DNA of 64,000 nucleotides from Marinoscillum pacificum (GTDB lineage: Bacteria > Bacteroidota > Bacteroidia > Cytophagales > Cyclobacteriaceae). Where the stretch lies: contig NZ_JAMZMJ010000006.1 of assembly GCF_024714495.1 (NCBI RefSeq), forward strand, positions 1 through 64,000, given 5' to 3'. Position numbers and translations under genes: made by a program. Below the pieces are notes generated by a model, which was given only the letters and a program-made list of their open reading frames with translations, searched no databases and was not told where the DNA came from. This document shows positions 8,801 to 17,079 of this stretch, one piece after another. Position 1 is the stretch's first letter, and each line of letters opens with the position of its first letter.

Positions 8801-11800
8801 TATTCACTGTTACGGTAGGAGCAGTTGCATCAATGTAGATTTCATCAGTACTCAAATCCGTTGCTGTCAGTGAGGTTTCCGGATTGGTTGCCTGTACAAT
8901 AACATCATGAAACCCATCAGCCAAATTTGAAATGGTACCTGATGGAACAGCCCATGTACCGTCTCCATTATTACTGGCTACATATTCTACCGCGTCTATT
9001 GTTACCAAAATCGTGGCGTTGTTTTGATTGATGGTACCTGTTATTTCTGGCCTTCTAATAGAGGTGCTATCCTTGTTAACAGTTATTACTGGGGGAAAAG
9101 GACCTGATTCTATCCAATTAGAACCTGATGTGAAGGTAAAGCCACTTAAGTTTCCATGATTTTCATTAATTGTCTTATCTGTTAATATGGAACCAGCACC
9201 ATCATCCATATCATAATATGCTATTAGGTTCTGTTCATCACCATTTAAGCGATCTGCACGATCAGTAAAGTCCGTTTTAGCGTAGGACCATAACCTGAAA
9301 TTATCCACCGTACTACCACCAGCCATTAGTGTCTGTAAACCTGAAACAGGAAATTCAATCGACTGGATAGCAGCTGTTCCTGAGACGTCCAAAATCCCGT
9401 CTACAAAAATTTGCATTGTATCGCCAGATCGTATGTACGCCATGTGGTGCCAATTACCATCTGATACAGGTGTATTGCCTGTTAAAAATGGTGTTGCTCC
9501 AGAGTTGGTAACTCGTGTAAAGTAATAGGGTCTACCATTTAATAGGGCAACAATAATTGTTTGAGGTTGACCACCACCATTCGTATCTGATTGTGTGAAA
9601 ATGTTAAACTGACCTGACGTATGGGTTGATTTGAGCCAAAATTCAATAGTATAATCAGCCCATGAGTTTTGAAGTCCATTATCAAAGTTTACCGTATTAC
9701 CACTTGCGAATTCTAGTGCAAAATCATCCGTTCCTAAAATGTCTCCATTAATTGACCACAAAAATTTTATCGTGAGACTATCTCTCGCAAAAGTAGCACC
9801 AGGTGAGTATGTGAGATCAGTAGCTCCGAATGCCACTTGATCTATAAGTGTCTGATTAGACCATCCGACTAGGGTGCGGTTATAGTTTAATGTATTTAGG
9901 CCGCTGTAACTCAACATGTCTGTTGCATCAGTCACGCTGCTCATGTCCCAGTCTCCTAAATCCTGATCAAAAGTATTAGCCTGATAAAAGGCATTAGACA
10001 TATCTGAAACCCCGGAAACATCCCATGTTGACAAATTCTGATTAAAATTAATGGCTCCACTAAACATTGAATTTATCGAAACAGCTGATGACATGTCCCA
10101 GCTAGATAAGTTTTGATTGAACGCTTCAGCTCCAGCAAACATCCCTTCAAAATCAACTACCGATGAAACATCCCAATTATTTAGAGATTGATTGAATACT
10201 GTACAGTTTCCAAATGCACGGCTCAAACTAGTGGTAGCTGTAAGGTTTGGTACATCTGCCGCTGTAACGTTCATGTTTGTACAACCCATGAATGCATTGG
10301 AAAATGTATTCCATGAAATATCTCCCCACTGTTCAACTGTTCTCAACTTTGGACCGTCTATCGCGCTACTGTTAAAATAAATAGCTGGAAAATCACCAAC
10401 AATTTCTACTTGATAAGTACTTCCATTTTCTAACCCTGAGATAACTTGGCTAGAAGATACATTTTCCAAAGCACCATCACCAACTCCTGTATTGGTCAAA
10501 TTGGTCCAGATAATATTATAATTATAGGTGTAATCGCCTGGATTAATTGGTATAGTGATGGACCCATCTGAAGTTATCCATGTGGTTATGAATGGGTCTG
10601 GCACCTGCACTAATGAATGATTACTAAAGATTGAGCTTCCATTAGAGGTGTTTGTACTGTTGACGAGCAATACATCTCCTTCGGATAGGCTTAGCTCATT
10701 CATTGACCAATTGCCACCTGAAACAGTTGTAGAACCAAGGTATTCCTGAGCCTGATATGGTAAGCAGCCACTATTGTCTCGATACACTTCTATTACATCT
10801 CCTTCAGCACATCCTGAGCAGGTTCCTGCTACTTTTCCAAGTGTCGATGCAAGGTTAATAATTGGTGCCGGTTGGTTGCCGTTTATACCTCCGTCTCTAG
10901 TCATTCCCTGATTATTACAGAAAAAGGAATTCTGAGACAGGTCCGTACCGGTACCACTGGCCAGGTCTAATGCCGCACCATCAATATATGCGAATGTATT
11001 ACCCGAAATCGTGTTGTTTCCTCCACCTCTCACATAAATGCCGACATATGGAGTTCCTAATCCTGAAGTACCAGTTACATCCGTTCCACACTTGTTATTT
11101 GTAATAATTGCCCGGTCATCTAATAAGATAATTGAGCCGTCACTTACTATCACATTATTTGAAATAGTTGTACCTGCGCCACTTCTGACAAACACACCGC
11201 TTCCACTTGTGGAAAGCTTTTGGGTTCCTGTAAAATCAGTGCCCAAGTAATTATGGTTAATCGTGGCGGTAACATCTGTTGTCACACCACCAATGATGAC
11301 ATTGCGTCCGTCACTTGACCCATTACCTACTGCATTTCCAGTACCCATAGAAATAAATATTCCCCCGTCGGTATTTGCTCTACCTACTGAACCTGAAAGG
11401 TCAGTTCCAATATAATTGTTAAGCACGGTTATTTGACCTCTTGTGTAAATACCATGTCCAGAATTGGAACTAATAATATTTCGCTCGCCAGGTGCCGTTC
11501 CACCAATGTTATGACCTGTAGAACCAATGCCATAAATACCAATGCCGTGATCTCCATTAGCTAGGGGAGTAGTTCCATCTGACTCCAAACCAATGATATT
11601 ACCTTTAATTGTCAAGTTATTGCCAGCGCTATGACGAATGCCTACTCCATTGCCACTAATGGTATTGCCTTTAGCGGAAGCACCAATTGTAGCATTCTCA
11701 GCACCAACCAAAATTCCATACGTATTGAATCCTCTAATTTCCAATCCATAAATTTCTACAGCTCCAGCGCCTATATTAATTCCTGTTGGTATTGATGCCC

Positions 11801-12128
11801 CATTATTCAAAATGATTTTGTCAGTGGAAGACCAGCCAGCCTGAGTAGTTGCATCAATGACTGTACCTGCTGCGGTTATTTGCGGTAATGCTGTAATCAA
11901 ATCAATCTGCCATGGAGCGGATGTACCTATATTGAATTGAATAATACTACCAGGGTCACCATTGGCTGTATTGATCGCGGCTCTTAATGAGCCTACTCCG
12001 CTATCATTTAGATTAGTTACCAAAATAGTTGCCTGGATTCCTTCCGATTTTGGAGTAGCGAATAAAAGACTTGCTGAAACACAAAGTATTAAAAATGACA
12101 ATGTGTTTTTGAGTTTCAAAAATGACAT
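5859..12128 (-). CDS. Large T9SS-secreted surface protein: beta-helix, BspA-like repeats, LamG, six Ig-like repeats, LRR, sorting domain
   Basis: A 2089-residue protein with a signal peptide of ~30 residues. Visible modules in order are: a right-handed beta-helix (~35-420) opened by 'VTNLNDSGVGSLRAAINTAN'; a BspA/DUF285-type block (~577-750) with recurrent 'NQNLSSWDMSS' and 'MFSGAINFNQNL'; a LamG/concanavalin-like domain (~800-1000); six Ig-like repeats of ~88 residues (~1010-1537) with 'GTIDDxxAxLxVTLNGxxF'; one LRR segment (~1550-1670); an Ig-like domain; and a prealbumin-like domain. Then come the conserved KVKRAGCSVRRF motif (~1900) and a T9SS type-A sorting domain (~2008-2089, 'FEVFPNPTSDWLNIDF'). 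It belongs to the five-member family here but has only one LRR/Ig unit in its tail instead of two. I infer a surface-anchored adhesin; the ligand is unknown. It converges on susD, and the shared hairpin at 5816 ends it. Confidence 0.9.
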   Translation of the reverse strand: MSFLKLKNTLSFLILCVSASLLFATPKSEGIQATILVTNLNDSGVGSLRAAINTANGDPGSIIQFNIGTSAPWQIDLITALPQITAAGTVIDATTQAGWSSTDKIILNNGASIPTGINIGAGAVEIYGLEIRGFNTYGILVGAENATIGASAKGNTISGNGVGIRHSAGNNLTIKGNIIGLESDGTTPLANGDHGIGIYGIGSTGHNIGGTAPGERNIISSNSGHGIYTRGQITVLNNYIGTDLSGSVGRANTDGGIFISMGTGNAVGNGSSDGRNVIIGGVTTDVTATINHNYLGTDFTGTQKLSTSGSGVFVRSGAGTTISNNVIVSDGSIILLDDRAIITNNKCGTDVTGTSGLGTPYVGIYVRGGGNNTISGNTFAYIDGAALDLASGTGTDLSQNSFFCNNQGMTRDGGINGNQPAPIINLASTLGKVAGTCSGCAEGDVIEVYRDNSGCLPYQAQEYLGSTTVSGGNWSMNELSLSEGDVLLVNSTNTSNGSSIFSNHSLVQVPDPFITTWITSDGSITIPINPGDYTYNYNIIWTNLTNTGVGDGALENVSSSQVISGLENGSTYQVEIVGDFPAIYFNSSAIDGPKLRTVEQWGDISWNTFSNAFMGCTNMNVTAADVPNLTATTSLSRAFGNCTVFNQSLNNWDVSSVVDFEGMFAGAEAFNQNLSSWDMSSAVSINSMFSGAINFNQNLSTWDVSGVSDMSNAFYQANTFDQDLGDWDMSSVTDATDMLSYSGLNTLNYNRTLVGWSNQTLIDQVAFGATDLTYSPGATFARDSLTIKFLWSINGDILGTDDFALEFASGNTVNFDNGLQNSWADYTIEFWLKSTHTSGQFNIFTQSDTNGGGQPQTIIVALLNGRPYYFTRVTNSGATPFLTGNTPVSDGNWHHMAYIRSGDTMQIFVDGILDVSGTAAIQSIEFPVSGLQTLMAGGSTVDNFRLWSYAKTDFTDRADRLNGDEQNLIAYYDMDDGAGSILTDKTINENHGNLSGFTFTSGSNWIESGPFPPVITVNKDSTSIRRPEITGTINQNNATILVTIDAVEYVASNNGDGTWAVPSGTISNLADGFHDVIVQATNPETSLTATDLSTDEIYIDATAPTVTVNTLFTTNLSPALNGTVNDIEAILSVTLNGETFAATNNGDSTWTIAGNIFSTLAEGSYDVEITATDPLGNVGNDSTTDELTIDLHAPQVTIDHSLANSSSPEITGTTDDPFATITVSIDGQTFLAINNENNTWRLPAGTLNDLSDGVYDIAVTATDRAGNEGMDNSSDELVIDSTVPIVAIDFLSTTNLSPTLSGTIDDTGAILQITLNDQTFSAIINDDGTWLVEAGTFSDLSEGVYDIVTTATDSAGNVATDETTNELIIDLTGPIITIDSLVINSPSPRLSGTIEETTATISVDLNGQSYSAVNNGDGTWSLDSGTVETLPDGVFDVVATGTDLLGNTLQDTTINELIIDLTAPDVTLDPLVTASISPTLTGTIDDIHATLTVTIEGIAYDATVSLDSSWSISEGTIASLEPMTYSAILRAEDTLGNTNTLTVQEAIIILSPAAPIVQDSLALITIYDSLAGDSWTEVTNWKSGLSISNWDGVTLNLVNDEIRVTKVNLSSNNVIGNFPIISRGLEALDSLDLSGNGLQGLPDLGGFSSLLFLNVAENSLEFDDLEPNIFVSNFLYSGQSIVGTSTEQFLSVGSTYEMSFDIGGELNNYQWMFVESGDTVAVGGQTSSSLTLENLTIDQNGHYFLIASNPILPELNIMSASQRITVTGNITISVINSKNEPTESGNARALKIREKGAPYDTLSTIEVQSGLFVFENLPLGDYLIVVDPESGEYLPTYFGNTDSWSEADTLQFRLNLETSIRLIDVPEGPQPTPGSTTVMGIVESDFISESNNGRVKARRKVKRAGCSVRRFVPKGRTDQEEGEFVLYAYVQSDDDGRFEFTNLENGTYRFNIDYPGIPMDPDSFIEFTLGPGGIEDDVLLLQALITENGIFVERIEQLSSGEMKDEFEVFPNPTSDWLNIDFSKSNLKDVTIQLMDLVGNVLDQIQIDVMKSKDFKIPVDDLTEGVYLLKVNSKKDTNYRATYKIIVSH
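7520..9100 (-). repeat. Six tandem Ig-like (Big-type) coding repeats
   Basis: Within the 2089-residue protein, six units of ~88 residues (about 264 bp) each run from a 'VTVNxLxTxxxSPxLxGTIDD' opening to 'ATDxxGN...TxELxID'. They are clearly diverged from each other, so this is an old expansion. Each unit also carries 'NNGDGTWxxxxGTxxxLxDGxYDV'. Such domains usually act as spacers that hold a binding head away from the cell surface. Confidence 0.75.
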
Positions 12129-12237
12129 AGTGCTGCTAGGGTATAGTTTTTGGTTTTACTATTCCATTAATAATTTTTCAATAAGGATATTGCTGAGAGA
12201 TGATAACACTACTATCCAAGTGACAGGAGTATCTACA

Positions 12238-12245
12238 CAAATGTA
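12238..12245 (-). promoter_or_regulatory. Candidate -7 box (TACATTTG) for the 2089-residue gene
   Basis: Read on the minus strand, TACATTTG matches the Bacteroidota -7 consensus TAnnTTTG exactly, about 110 bases upstream of the start codon at 12128. No TTTG-like -33 element is visible at the expected distance. That would suit an activator-dependent promoter, or mean the box is a chance match. Confidence 0.35.
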
Positions 12246-12277
12246 AAGAGTAACGGGGCTTTAAGTTCCTAGATAGG

Positions 12278-12299
12278 GGTTTACAAATGGTTTACAAAT
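12278..12299. promoter_or_regulatory. Tandem 11-bp direct repeat, possible activator site
   Basis: GGTTTACAAAT occurs twice in immediate succession (12278-12288 and 12289-12299), a period of one DNA helical turn. It lies about 33-61 bp upstream of the candidate -7 box at 12238-12245, a typical activator position. It also lies just past the stop codon of the neighbouring membrane-bound regulator gene (12309-13955). Binding by that regulator is an inference only. Confidence 0.45.
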
Positions 12300-12308
12300 C
12301 CGTTAATA

Positions 12309-13955
12309 CTAGAATTGCAGAACTATTTCAGACAAGGTCTTATCTTGATCTAACTTTTTCCTCAATCGATTTCTTGCCATCTTAACAGCTTGTACACTGA
12401 CTCCTGTCAATTCCGATATTTCTTTAACCTGCAAATTCATTTTAACATATGCCAGATGTCTCAGGTCATTAATACTTAGTTGTGGATATTGACGTTGTAA
12501 ACTCTCAAAAAACCTAGGATGAACATCTTCAAAAATCAATCTGAAATTCTCCCAATAGTTAGTGCTCGATCTATCAGAATGAATGAGTTTTTCTATTTTT
12601 TGTCGTAGCAAAGAATCTGAAGTTTCTTGGGTAAGTGAAGTGAGTTTCTCAATGCGTCTTTTATCTTTCAATAACGACGTTGCAAGTTTTCGATCTTTTT
12701 CTTCTTTCTCTTGCCTTAATCGATTTTCTCTATTTGCAGCGTGAGCTAACTCCAACTCTCTTCTCTTCGCCGATTCACTTGCTATAACATGATCCTTAAC
12801 CAGCTGTCGATAACTGACCGCCACTGCAATTGATAATATTAATACTTCGGCTATTGTTGCTAAAAATAAGCCATTACTAGACCAAAAACCTGGTGGTACT
12901 ACACCGAAATTTCTGAGCATGAACATGACAATTCCTAATGCATAAATAAACCATGCCGGAAACAAATATTTAGCAGTATTATTTCCTTTTAATGCATACA
13001 CAATTGTTATAATACAAAAGCTTATCACTTTAATAAAGCTTGCAGTACCAGATGTAAATAATGCTAAACGAAAGTTGACAAGCTGAATAAAAGGTGCAAT
13101 TAACATGAGAATTGCGAGCAAAAGAAGAAATATAGATAGCTTACCATGCTTAATACTTAAAATCTCTCGAGCAAATAAAATACTAAATATTCCACCCATA
13201 GATGCCATGGTGATTGGCATCATATTATAAACCGACGATAGGTTAGGTAGGACATACTGAAACCAATGTCCTGTTTGAGTCATGAAAAATATCAGGACTG
13301 CAAAAACATAAATCCCATAGTATAAATGGGTATTGACGCGAGTCACGATATATGAAACCATCCCCAAAATCACAGCTATTAATAAGACCCCGTAGGACAA
13401 CCCTTGAAAAATTCTTTGACTTTGTATGTGAGCAATCCAGTTTGACTCTGCATATGCATTAAGCGGGATAACGAAAATATTTCGCTCACCCTGAATTCTA
13501 AAGATTATGCTGTATTCCTTTGAAGTTTTAAGGTGTACTGGAAATGTAAACTCCGCTGTTTGAATCAATCTTTTTGAAAACTTGAAATCATCACCGGTTA
13601 ACTCATGATAAATAAGTGAATCTGCAACAAATACAAAACATTCAACACTATCCAATGGAGGATGAGCGATTTCGAAGTACCAATCTGATGGATGGGATTC
13701 ATTCACAATATCTAATCTCAACCAAACGGCACCATCAAAAAAATTAAGATTAGGCATTGGTGATTTTTGAACTTTCAAGTTCAAAAATTCATCTATGGTC
13801 AGATTTTCTGTTGAGTCTAAATACCATTGAAACTCACCATTAAGCTGCTCTGAAGAATATTCTCTATTACTCAGGTGTAGCTGTTGCGAATGGCATACCT
13901 GCGCAAAAAGCAAAATTAATATAATGAAAATCAGTCTTAAAATTTGAAGCATCAT
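12309..13955 (-). CDS. 7TMR-DISM membrane sensor fused to a C-terminal helix-turn-helix DNA-binding domain
   Basis: A 548-residue protein. Residues 1-23 are a signal peptide. Residues ~30-165 match the extracytoplasmic 7TMR-DISMED2 type of beta-sandwich ('FFDGAVWLRLDIVN', 'WYFEIAHPPLDSVECFV'). Residues ~175-385 contain the seven transmembrane helices of the 7TMR-DISM family. A charged coiled coil (~390-450) follows, and then a C-terminal helix-turn-helix (~480-548) with 'LSINDLRHLAYVKMNLQVKE' and 'VSVQAVKMARNRLRKKL'. No kinase domain is present, so it would act as a one-component regulator held in the inner membrane. It lies between two T9SS cargo genes, and its own upstream gap (65 bp) holds the terminator of the preceding gene. 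Ligand and target genes are unknown. Confidence 0.88.
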   Translation of the reverse strand: MMLQILRLIFIILILLFAQVCHSQQLHLSNREYSSEQLNGEFQWYLDSTENLTIDEFLNLKVQKSPMPNLNFFDGAVWLRLDIVNESHPSDWYFEIAHPPLDSVECFVFVADSLIYHELTGDDFKFSKRLIQTAEFTFPVHLKTSKEYSIIFRIQGERNIFVIPLNAYAESNWIAHIQSQRIFQGLSYGVLLIAVILGMVSYIVTRVNTHLYYGIYVFAVLIFFMTQTGHWFQYVLPNLSSVYNMMPITMASMGGIFSILFAREILSIKHGKLSIFLLLLAILMLIAPFIQLVNFRLALFTSGTASFIKVISFCIITIVYALKGNNTAKYLFPAWFIYALGIVMFMLRNFGVVPPGFWSSNGLFLATIAEVLILSIAVAVSYRQLVKDHVIASESAKRRELELAHAANRENRLRQEKEEKDRKLATSLLKDKRRIEKLTSLTQETSDSLLRQKIEKLIHSDRSSTNYWENFRLIFEDVHPRFFESLQRQYPQLSINDLRHLAYVKMNLQVKEISELTGVSVQAVKMARNRLRKKLDQDKTLSEIVLQF

Positions 13956-13968
13956 TTAGGAGTTACTT

Positions 13969-13976
13969 CAAATATA
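13969..13976 (-). promoter_or_regulatory. Candidate -7 box (TATATTTG) for the membrane regulator gene
   Basis: Read on the minus strand, TATATTTG is an exact match to TAnnTTTG, only 13 bases before the start codon at 13955. The preceding terminator hairpin occupies the place where a -33 element would lie. If used, the leader would be extremely short. It is offered as a weak candidate. Confidence 0.25.
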
Positions 13977-13979
13977 GAA

Positions 13980-14009
13980 GAAGAGACCCTTAATGATTAG
14001 GGTCTCTTC
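13980..14009 (-). terminator. Intrinsic terminator after the 1016-residue gene
   Basis: GAAGAGACCCT (13980-13990) and AGGGTCTCTTC (13999-14009) form a perfect 11-bp stem with an 8-base loop. It starts 11 bases after the stop codon at 14021, and on the minus strand a T-rich stretch follows (TTCTATATTT). It separates the fibre/LRR operon from the membrane regulator gene. Confidence 0.8.
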
Positions 14010-14020
14010 GTTAAGTTATT

Positions 14021-17000
14021 TCAATGATTGACAATCACTTTGAAGGTGGTGATGTTCTCTGAGCCTTTGCTCGAGTCTACAAAGTTGAGGATGTAGATAC
14101 CGCCGCTGATGCCACTCACGTCCATGTCCAGTTCCTGATTATTGCCTTTAGCAATCTGTTGCTCTCTGATCACATTGCCTTGTAAGTCTATCAAACGAAC
14201 CGTAACATCTGCACTCATCAGTTTGCCATAGCTGATTCTTACATAGCTGTCTGCTGGGTTAGGGTATACACTCAGGTCCTGGAAGTATTTTCTGTAGAAG
14301 CCTAAACGTTCGATCTTCTCTACCACAATCCCATCTTCTGTTACCGTAGCCTGTAAGATCAACTCTTCTTCTTCAATACCGCCTTCGCCAATCGTGAACT
14401 CTACATAAGAGTCTTCATCCATCGGGATACCTGGGTACTCGATGTTGAATCGATACAATCCTTCTTCCAAATCTGTGAACTCAAATAGCCCTTCATCATT
14501 GGATTGGACATAGGCATACAGCACAAACTCTCCGTCTTCCTGATCTGTTCTACCTTTAGGTACAAAGCGTCTAACTGAACATCCTGCTCGCTTCACTTTT
14601 CTTCTTGCTTCTATTCTGCCTCCTTCTTCTGCAAAGTCTGACTCTACTGTTCCGGATACTTCTGCTGTACCCTGGCCTTCGCCCGGGATTTGTGCCATGT
14701 TGAGTGTACCAAACCTGTCTTCTCTTAACAATAGTGTATCTGCTTCAGTCCACAGGTCAGTATTTCTATAATAAGTCGGTAAGAACTCTTCCAGGTTATC
14801 CGGTGCCACTGCAATCAGGTAATTGCCCAGTATCAGGTTCTCAAACAAGAATCCTTCTCCAGCTACTCCTCGTATCGCCTGAACAGTATCATAAGGCTGG
14901 CCTTTTGGCTTAACCATCAGTGCATAGCTCTCTCCAGCTATAAACTCTTCGCCTCCTAAGTCCAGTGCATTGAAGCCAAGGTCTGCCCACGCAAGGTGTG
15001 TCTGTGGCTCGCTTGTCAAGGTAAGGTCTGGCACCAGGCTGTTCATCACTCGCAGCTCATATTTACCCATGTTATCAAAGTTCAACGAGTCTATAGTGAA
15101 GGATGAAGCTGTCAGTGTATCGATCAATTGATCTTCGATCACCTGTGTGGTATAGTACCACTGGTAGGTGTTGTTAACTCCTCCAACTGGAAGGTCAATG
15201 GTTATAATAGATCCCACATCCATGGTATCTCTTACTGCTGTACCAAATAGCTGTTGATCCGCATAGTTTAGCGTAGTTAGCTCTGCATTAGGCTCCAGGT
15301 CTTCAAAGGTGAGTTTGTTACCTGATACATTCATTCCTGTCATATTGGGTAGGTACCCAACCAATTCAGGAAGTCCTTCTATATCATTATCCGATAGGTT
15401 AGCAGTCACTAAGCTCTGGATATCGGTGATGTCTTCTGGAAGTGTCCCTGACAATCCTGATGAGGATAAATCAATAGCGGAAACTCTGTTATTGGTAGTG
15501 GTCACCTCTGTCCATGCACTCATTGGTTGTGTTTTCCAATTGGTTAAGGTAGAGTTAGCTCCATTCAATGAATCATACACTGCAATAAGTGCTACAGAGT
15601 CTCGCTCAATACTAGATACTCTCAGCAATATTGGTGCAGTTGTCAGTTCCAACAATGGCACATTCGGATTTGTCACCTTCGCCACATACCGGCCATCAGC
15701 GGTAAAATCTTCGATAGTGACATCAAAACTTCCTGTGGTCTCTGTTAGAGTATTACCATTTTGAGTCCAACTGTATACATTATCTGTTCCTGTGATGGTT
15801 CTATCCAAAGTATAAGTAGCATCTATGGCCTGTAAGGTTCTAATGCGTTCTAGTAGTTCTTTCTGTGGAGCATACGTTACATCTGGGCCTGAGAAGACGA
15901 TAGGTTCTAAGGTTCCAAATTGTAAACGGTTATCTGAGATCCCCAAAGTAGCCAATGATGATAGATTAGATAAATCTCCAATGTCTGTCAGCTCATTGTT
16001 GCTCAAGTTCAGGTTCGTTACCTGTTCCAATCCTATTGGCATATCTGGAACTACTCCTACCAGATTGTTCAATGAGAGATTTACTTCTGTAACACGCTTT
16101 TCAAACAAGCTGATTCTTGCCCACTCATCCAGGTTAGCTGTTGTCCACCCTGTAGAGGTTGTCCAGTTGGCTCCACCGGCATTTTCATAAATGCTTATCA
16201 ATGCCAGGGAGTCCTGTACTCGCAAGGTCTCATCAAAATATCTTCCAATCGCATATATACCTGCGCCGCCTGGAGTCTCTGAAAGCACTGAGCCATCTGC
16301 TATGGTTCCTGTATTCACAGCCTTACCTAATCCTGTAAATCGCTCGCCTGTTGCTGAACCATAGGCAACACTAGCTTCAGCAATATCCGTTACTACCGTT
16401 TCATTGATCGACGGAAGTTGAATAACCGCACTGGTAAACGTGCCACTGACCTCACTTACCTGCCAATATTGATCTGTTGATACGTCAAGCAAACCATAGC
16501 CTGCCGTTCCTGTCGGGTCACCTGTGACATATCCAACTGCGATAACAGGAGTAGTCCCGCTTATCGACGAAAGCACAACTGGTGTATAAGTTGTCGCATC
16601 ACCAATTGGGTAAACCAAGGAATCGCTACCTGATCTGGCCAATGGACCCATGACATAGCTACCTGCTCCGAAGCCTTCAATATGGCCCCTCACTAATAGT
16701 CTGTTGGTATCGGTCACAATGGACGCGCTACTCAAAAACAAACTATCTACTGTTAAATTGCCATGTAAAGTCTTAAAGCCTCCTGAAGCATCCAATAGGG
16801 CTACCGTGTCGCCATTCAGATAAATATGTTGGTCCGCTCCGCCTGCTATCAAGGATCCATCACCATGGTAAGTAGATACCATCAGTGTATCCATAAAGGT
16901 CAGCATACCATCATTGCGCAAAGCAGAGGCTATCTGTAGCTTGCCAGAAACATTAACCTCTAAGCCACTGTCTATGCCTATCGATAGACCAGGGCCTACT

Positions 17001-17071
17001 ACGATCTGCTGAGCAGAGAGGTTAAGAGACCACAGCAGTGTCATTGATAAAAAATATCTAGAAATCTTCAT
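14021..17071 (-). CDS. T9SS-secreted LRR/Ig-like surface protein (cassette copy 1)
   Basis: A 1016-residue protein with signal peptide 1-20 ('LLWSLNLSAQ'). Residues ~21-280 are a beta-rich head containing 'GSYVMGPLARSGSDSLVYPI' and 'YWQVSE'. Two LRR/Ig-like units follow: LRR ~285-400 and ~490-620, each followed by an Ig-like domain. Next are a prealbumin-like domain ('FLPTYYRNTDLWTEADTLLL') and the motif domain with RRKVKRAGCSVRRF at residues 823-836. The end is a T9SS type-A sorting domain ('LSVYPNPADSYVRISYG'). I find only one cysteine in the whole protein, in that motif. It starts 8 bases after the 544-residue fibre-like gene, so the two are probably one operon. The 1017-residue protein at 39157-42210 has the same layout, with the motif at the same residue number. 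I infer a surface-exposed structural or adhesive protein. Confidence 0.92.
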   Translation of the reverse strand: MKISRYFLSMTLLWSLNLSAQQIVVGPGLSIGIDSGLEVNVSGKLQIASALRNDGMLTFMDTLMVSTYHGDGSLIAGGADQHIYLNGDTVALLDASGGFKTLHGNLTVDSLFLSSASIVTDTNRLLVRGHIEGFGAGSYVMGPLARSGSDSLVYPIGDATTYTPVVLSSISGTTPVIAVGYVTGDPTGTAGYGLLDVSTDQYWQVSEVSGTFTSAVIQLPSINETVVTDIAEASVAYGSATGERFTGLGKAVNTGTIADGSVLSETPGGAGIYAIGRYFDETLRVQDSLALISIYENAGGANWTTSTGWTTANLDEWARISLFEKRVTEVNLSLNNLVGVVPDMPIGLEQVTNLNLSNNELTDIGDLSNLSSLATLGISDNRLQFGTLEPIVFSGPDVTYAPQKELLERIRTLQAIDATYTLDRTITGTDNVYSWTQNGNTLTETTGSFDVTIEDFTADGRYVAKVTNPNVPLLELTTAPILLRVSSIERDSVALIAVYDSLNGANSTLTNWKTQPMSAWTEVTTTNNRVSAIDLSSSGLSGTLPEDITDIQSLVTANLSDNDIEGLPELVGYLPNMTGMNVSGNKLTFEDLEPNAELTTLNYADQQLFGTAVRDTMDVGSIITIDLPVGGVNNTYQWYYTTQVIEDQLIDTLTASSFTIDSLNFDNMGKYELRVMNSLVPDLTLTSEPQTHLAWADLGFNALDLGGEEFIAGESYALMVKPKGQPYDTVQAIRGVAGEGFLFENLILGNYLIAVAPDNLEEFLPTYYRNTDLWTEADTLLLREDRFGTLNMAQIPGEGQGTAEVSGTVESDFAEEGGRIEARRKVKRAGCSVRRFVPKGRTDQEDGEFVLYAYVQSNDEGLFEFTDLEEGLYRFNIEYPGIPMDEDSYVEFTIGEGGIEEEELILQATVTEDGIVVEKIERLGFYRKYFQDLSVYPNPADSYVRISYGKLMSADVTVRLIDLQGNVIREQQIAKGNNQELDMDVSGISGGIYILNFVDSSKGSENITTFKVIVNH

Positions 17072-17079
17072 GATATTAA

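Noticed and set aside
7648-8838. Plus-strand open frames of 176 and 91 codons opposite the Ig-like repeats
   Set aside because: They are antisense shadows of a well-supported minus-strand gene with clear domains; their translations show no recognisable features.
5859-12128. Polysaccharide-degrading enzyme (pectate-lyase-like) because of the beta-helix
   Set aside because: The beta-helix repeats are of the generic PbH1 type without visible catalytic residues, and the remaining domains are adhesive or structural.
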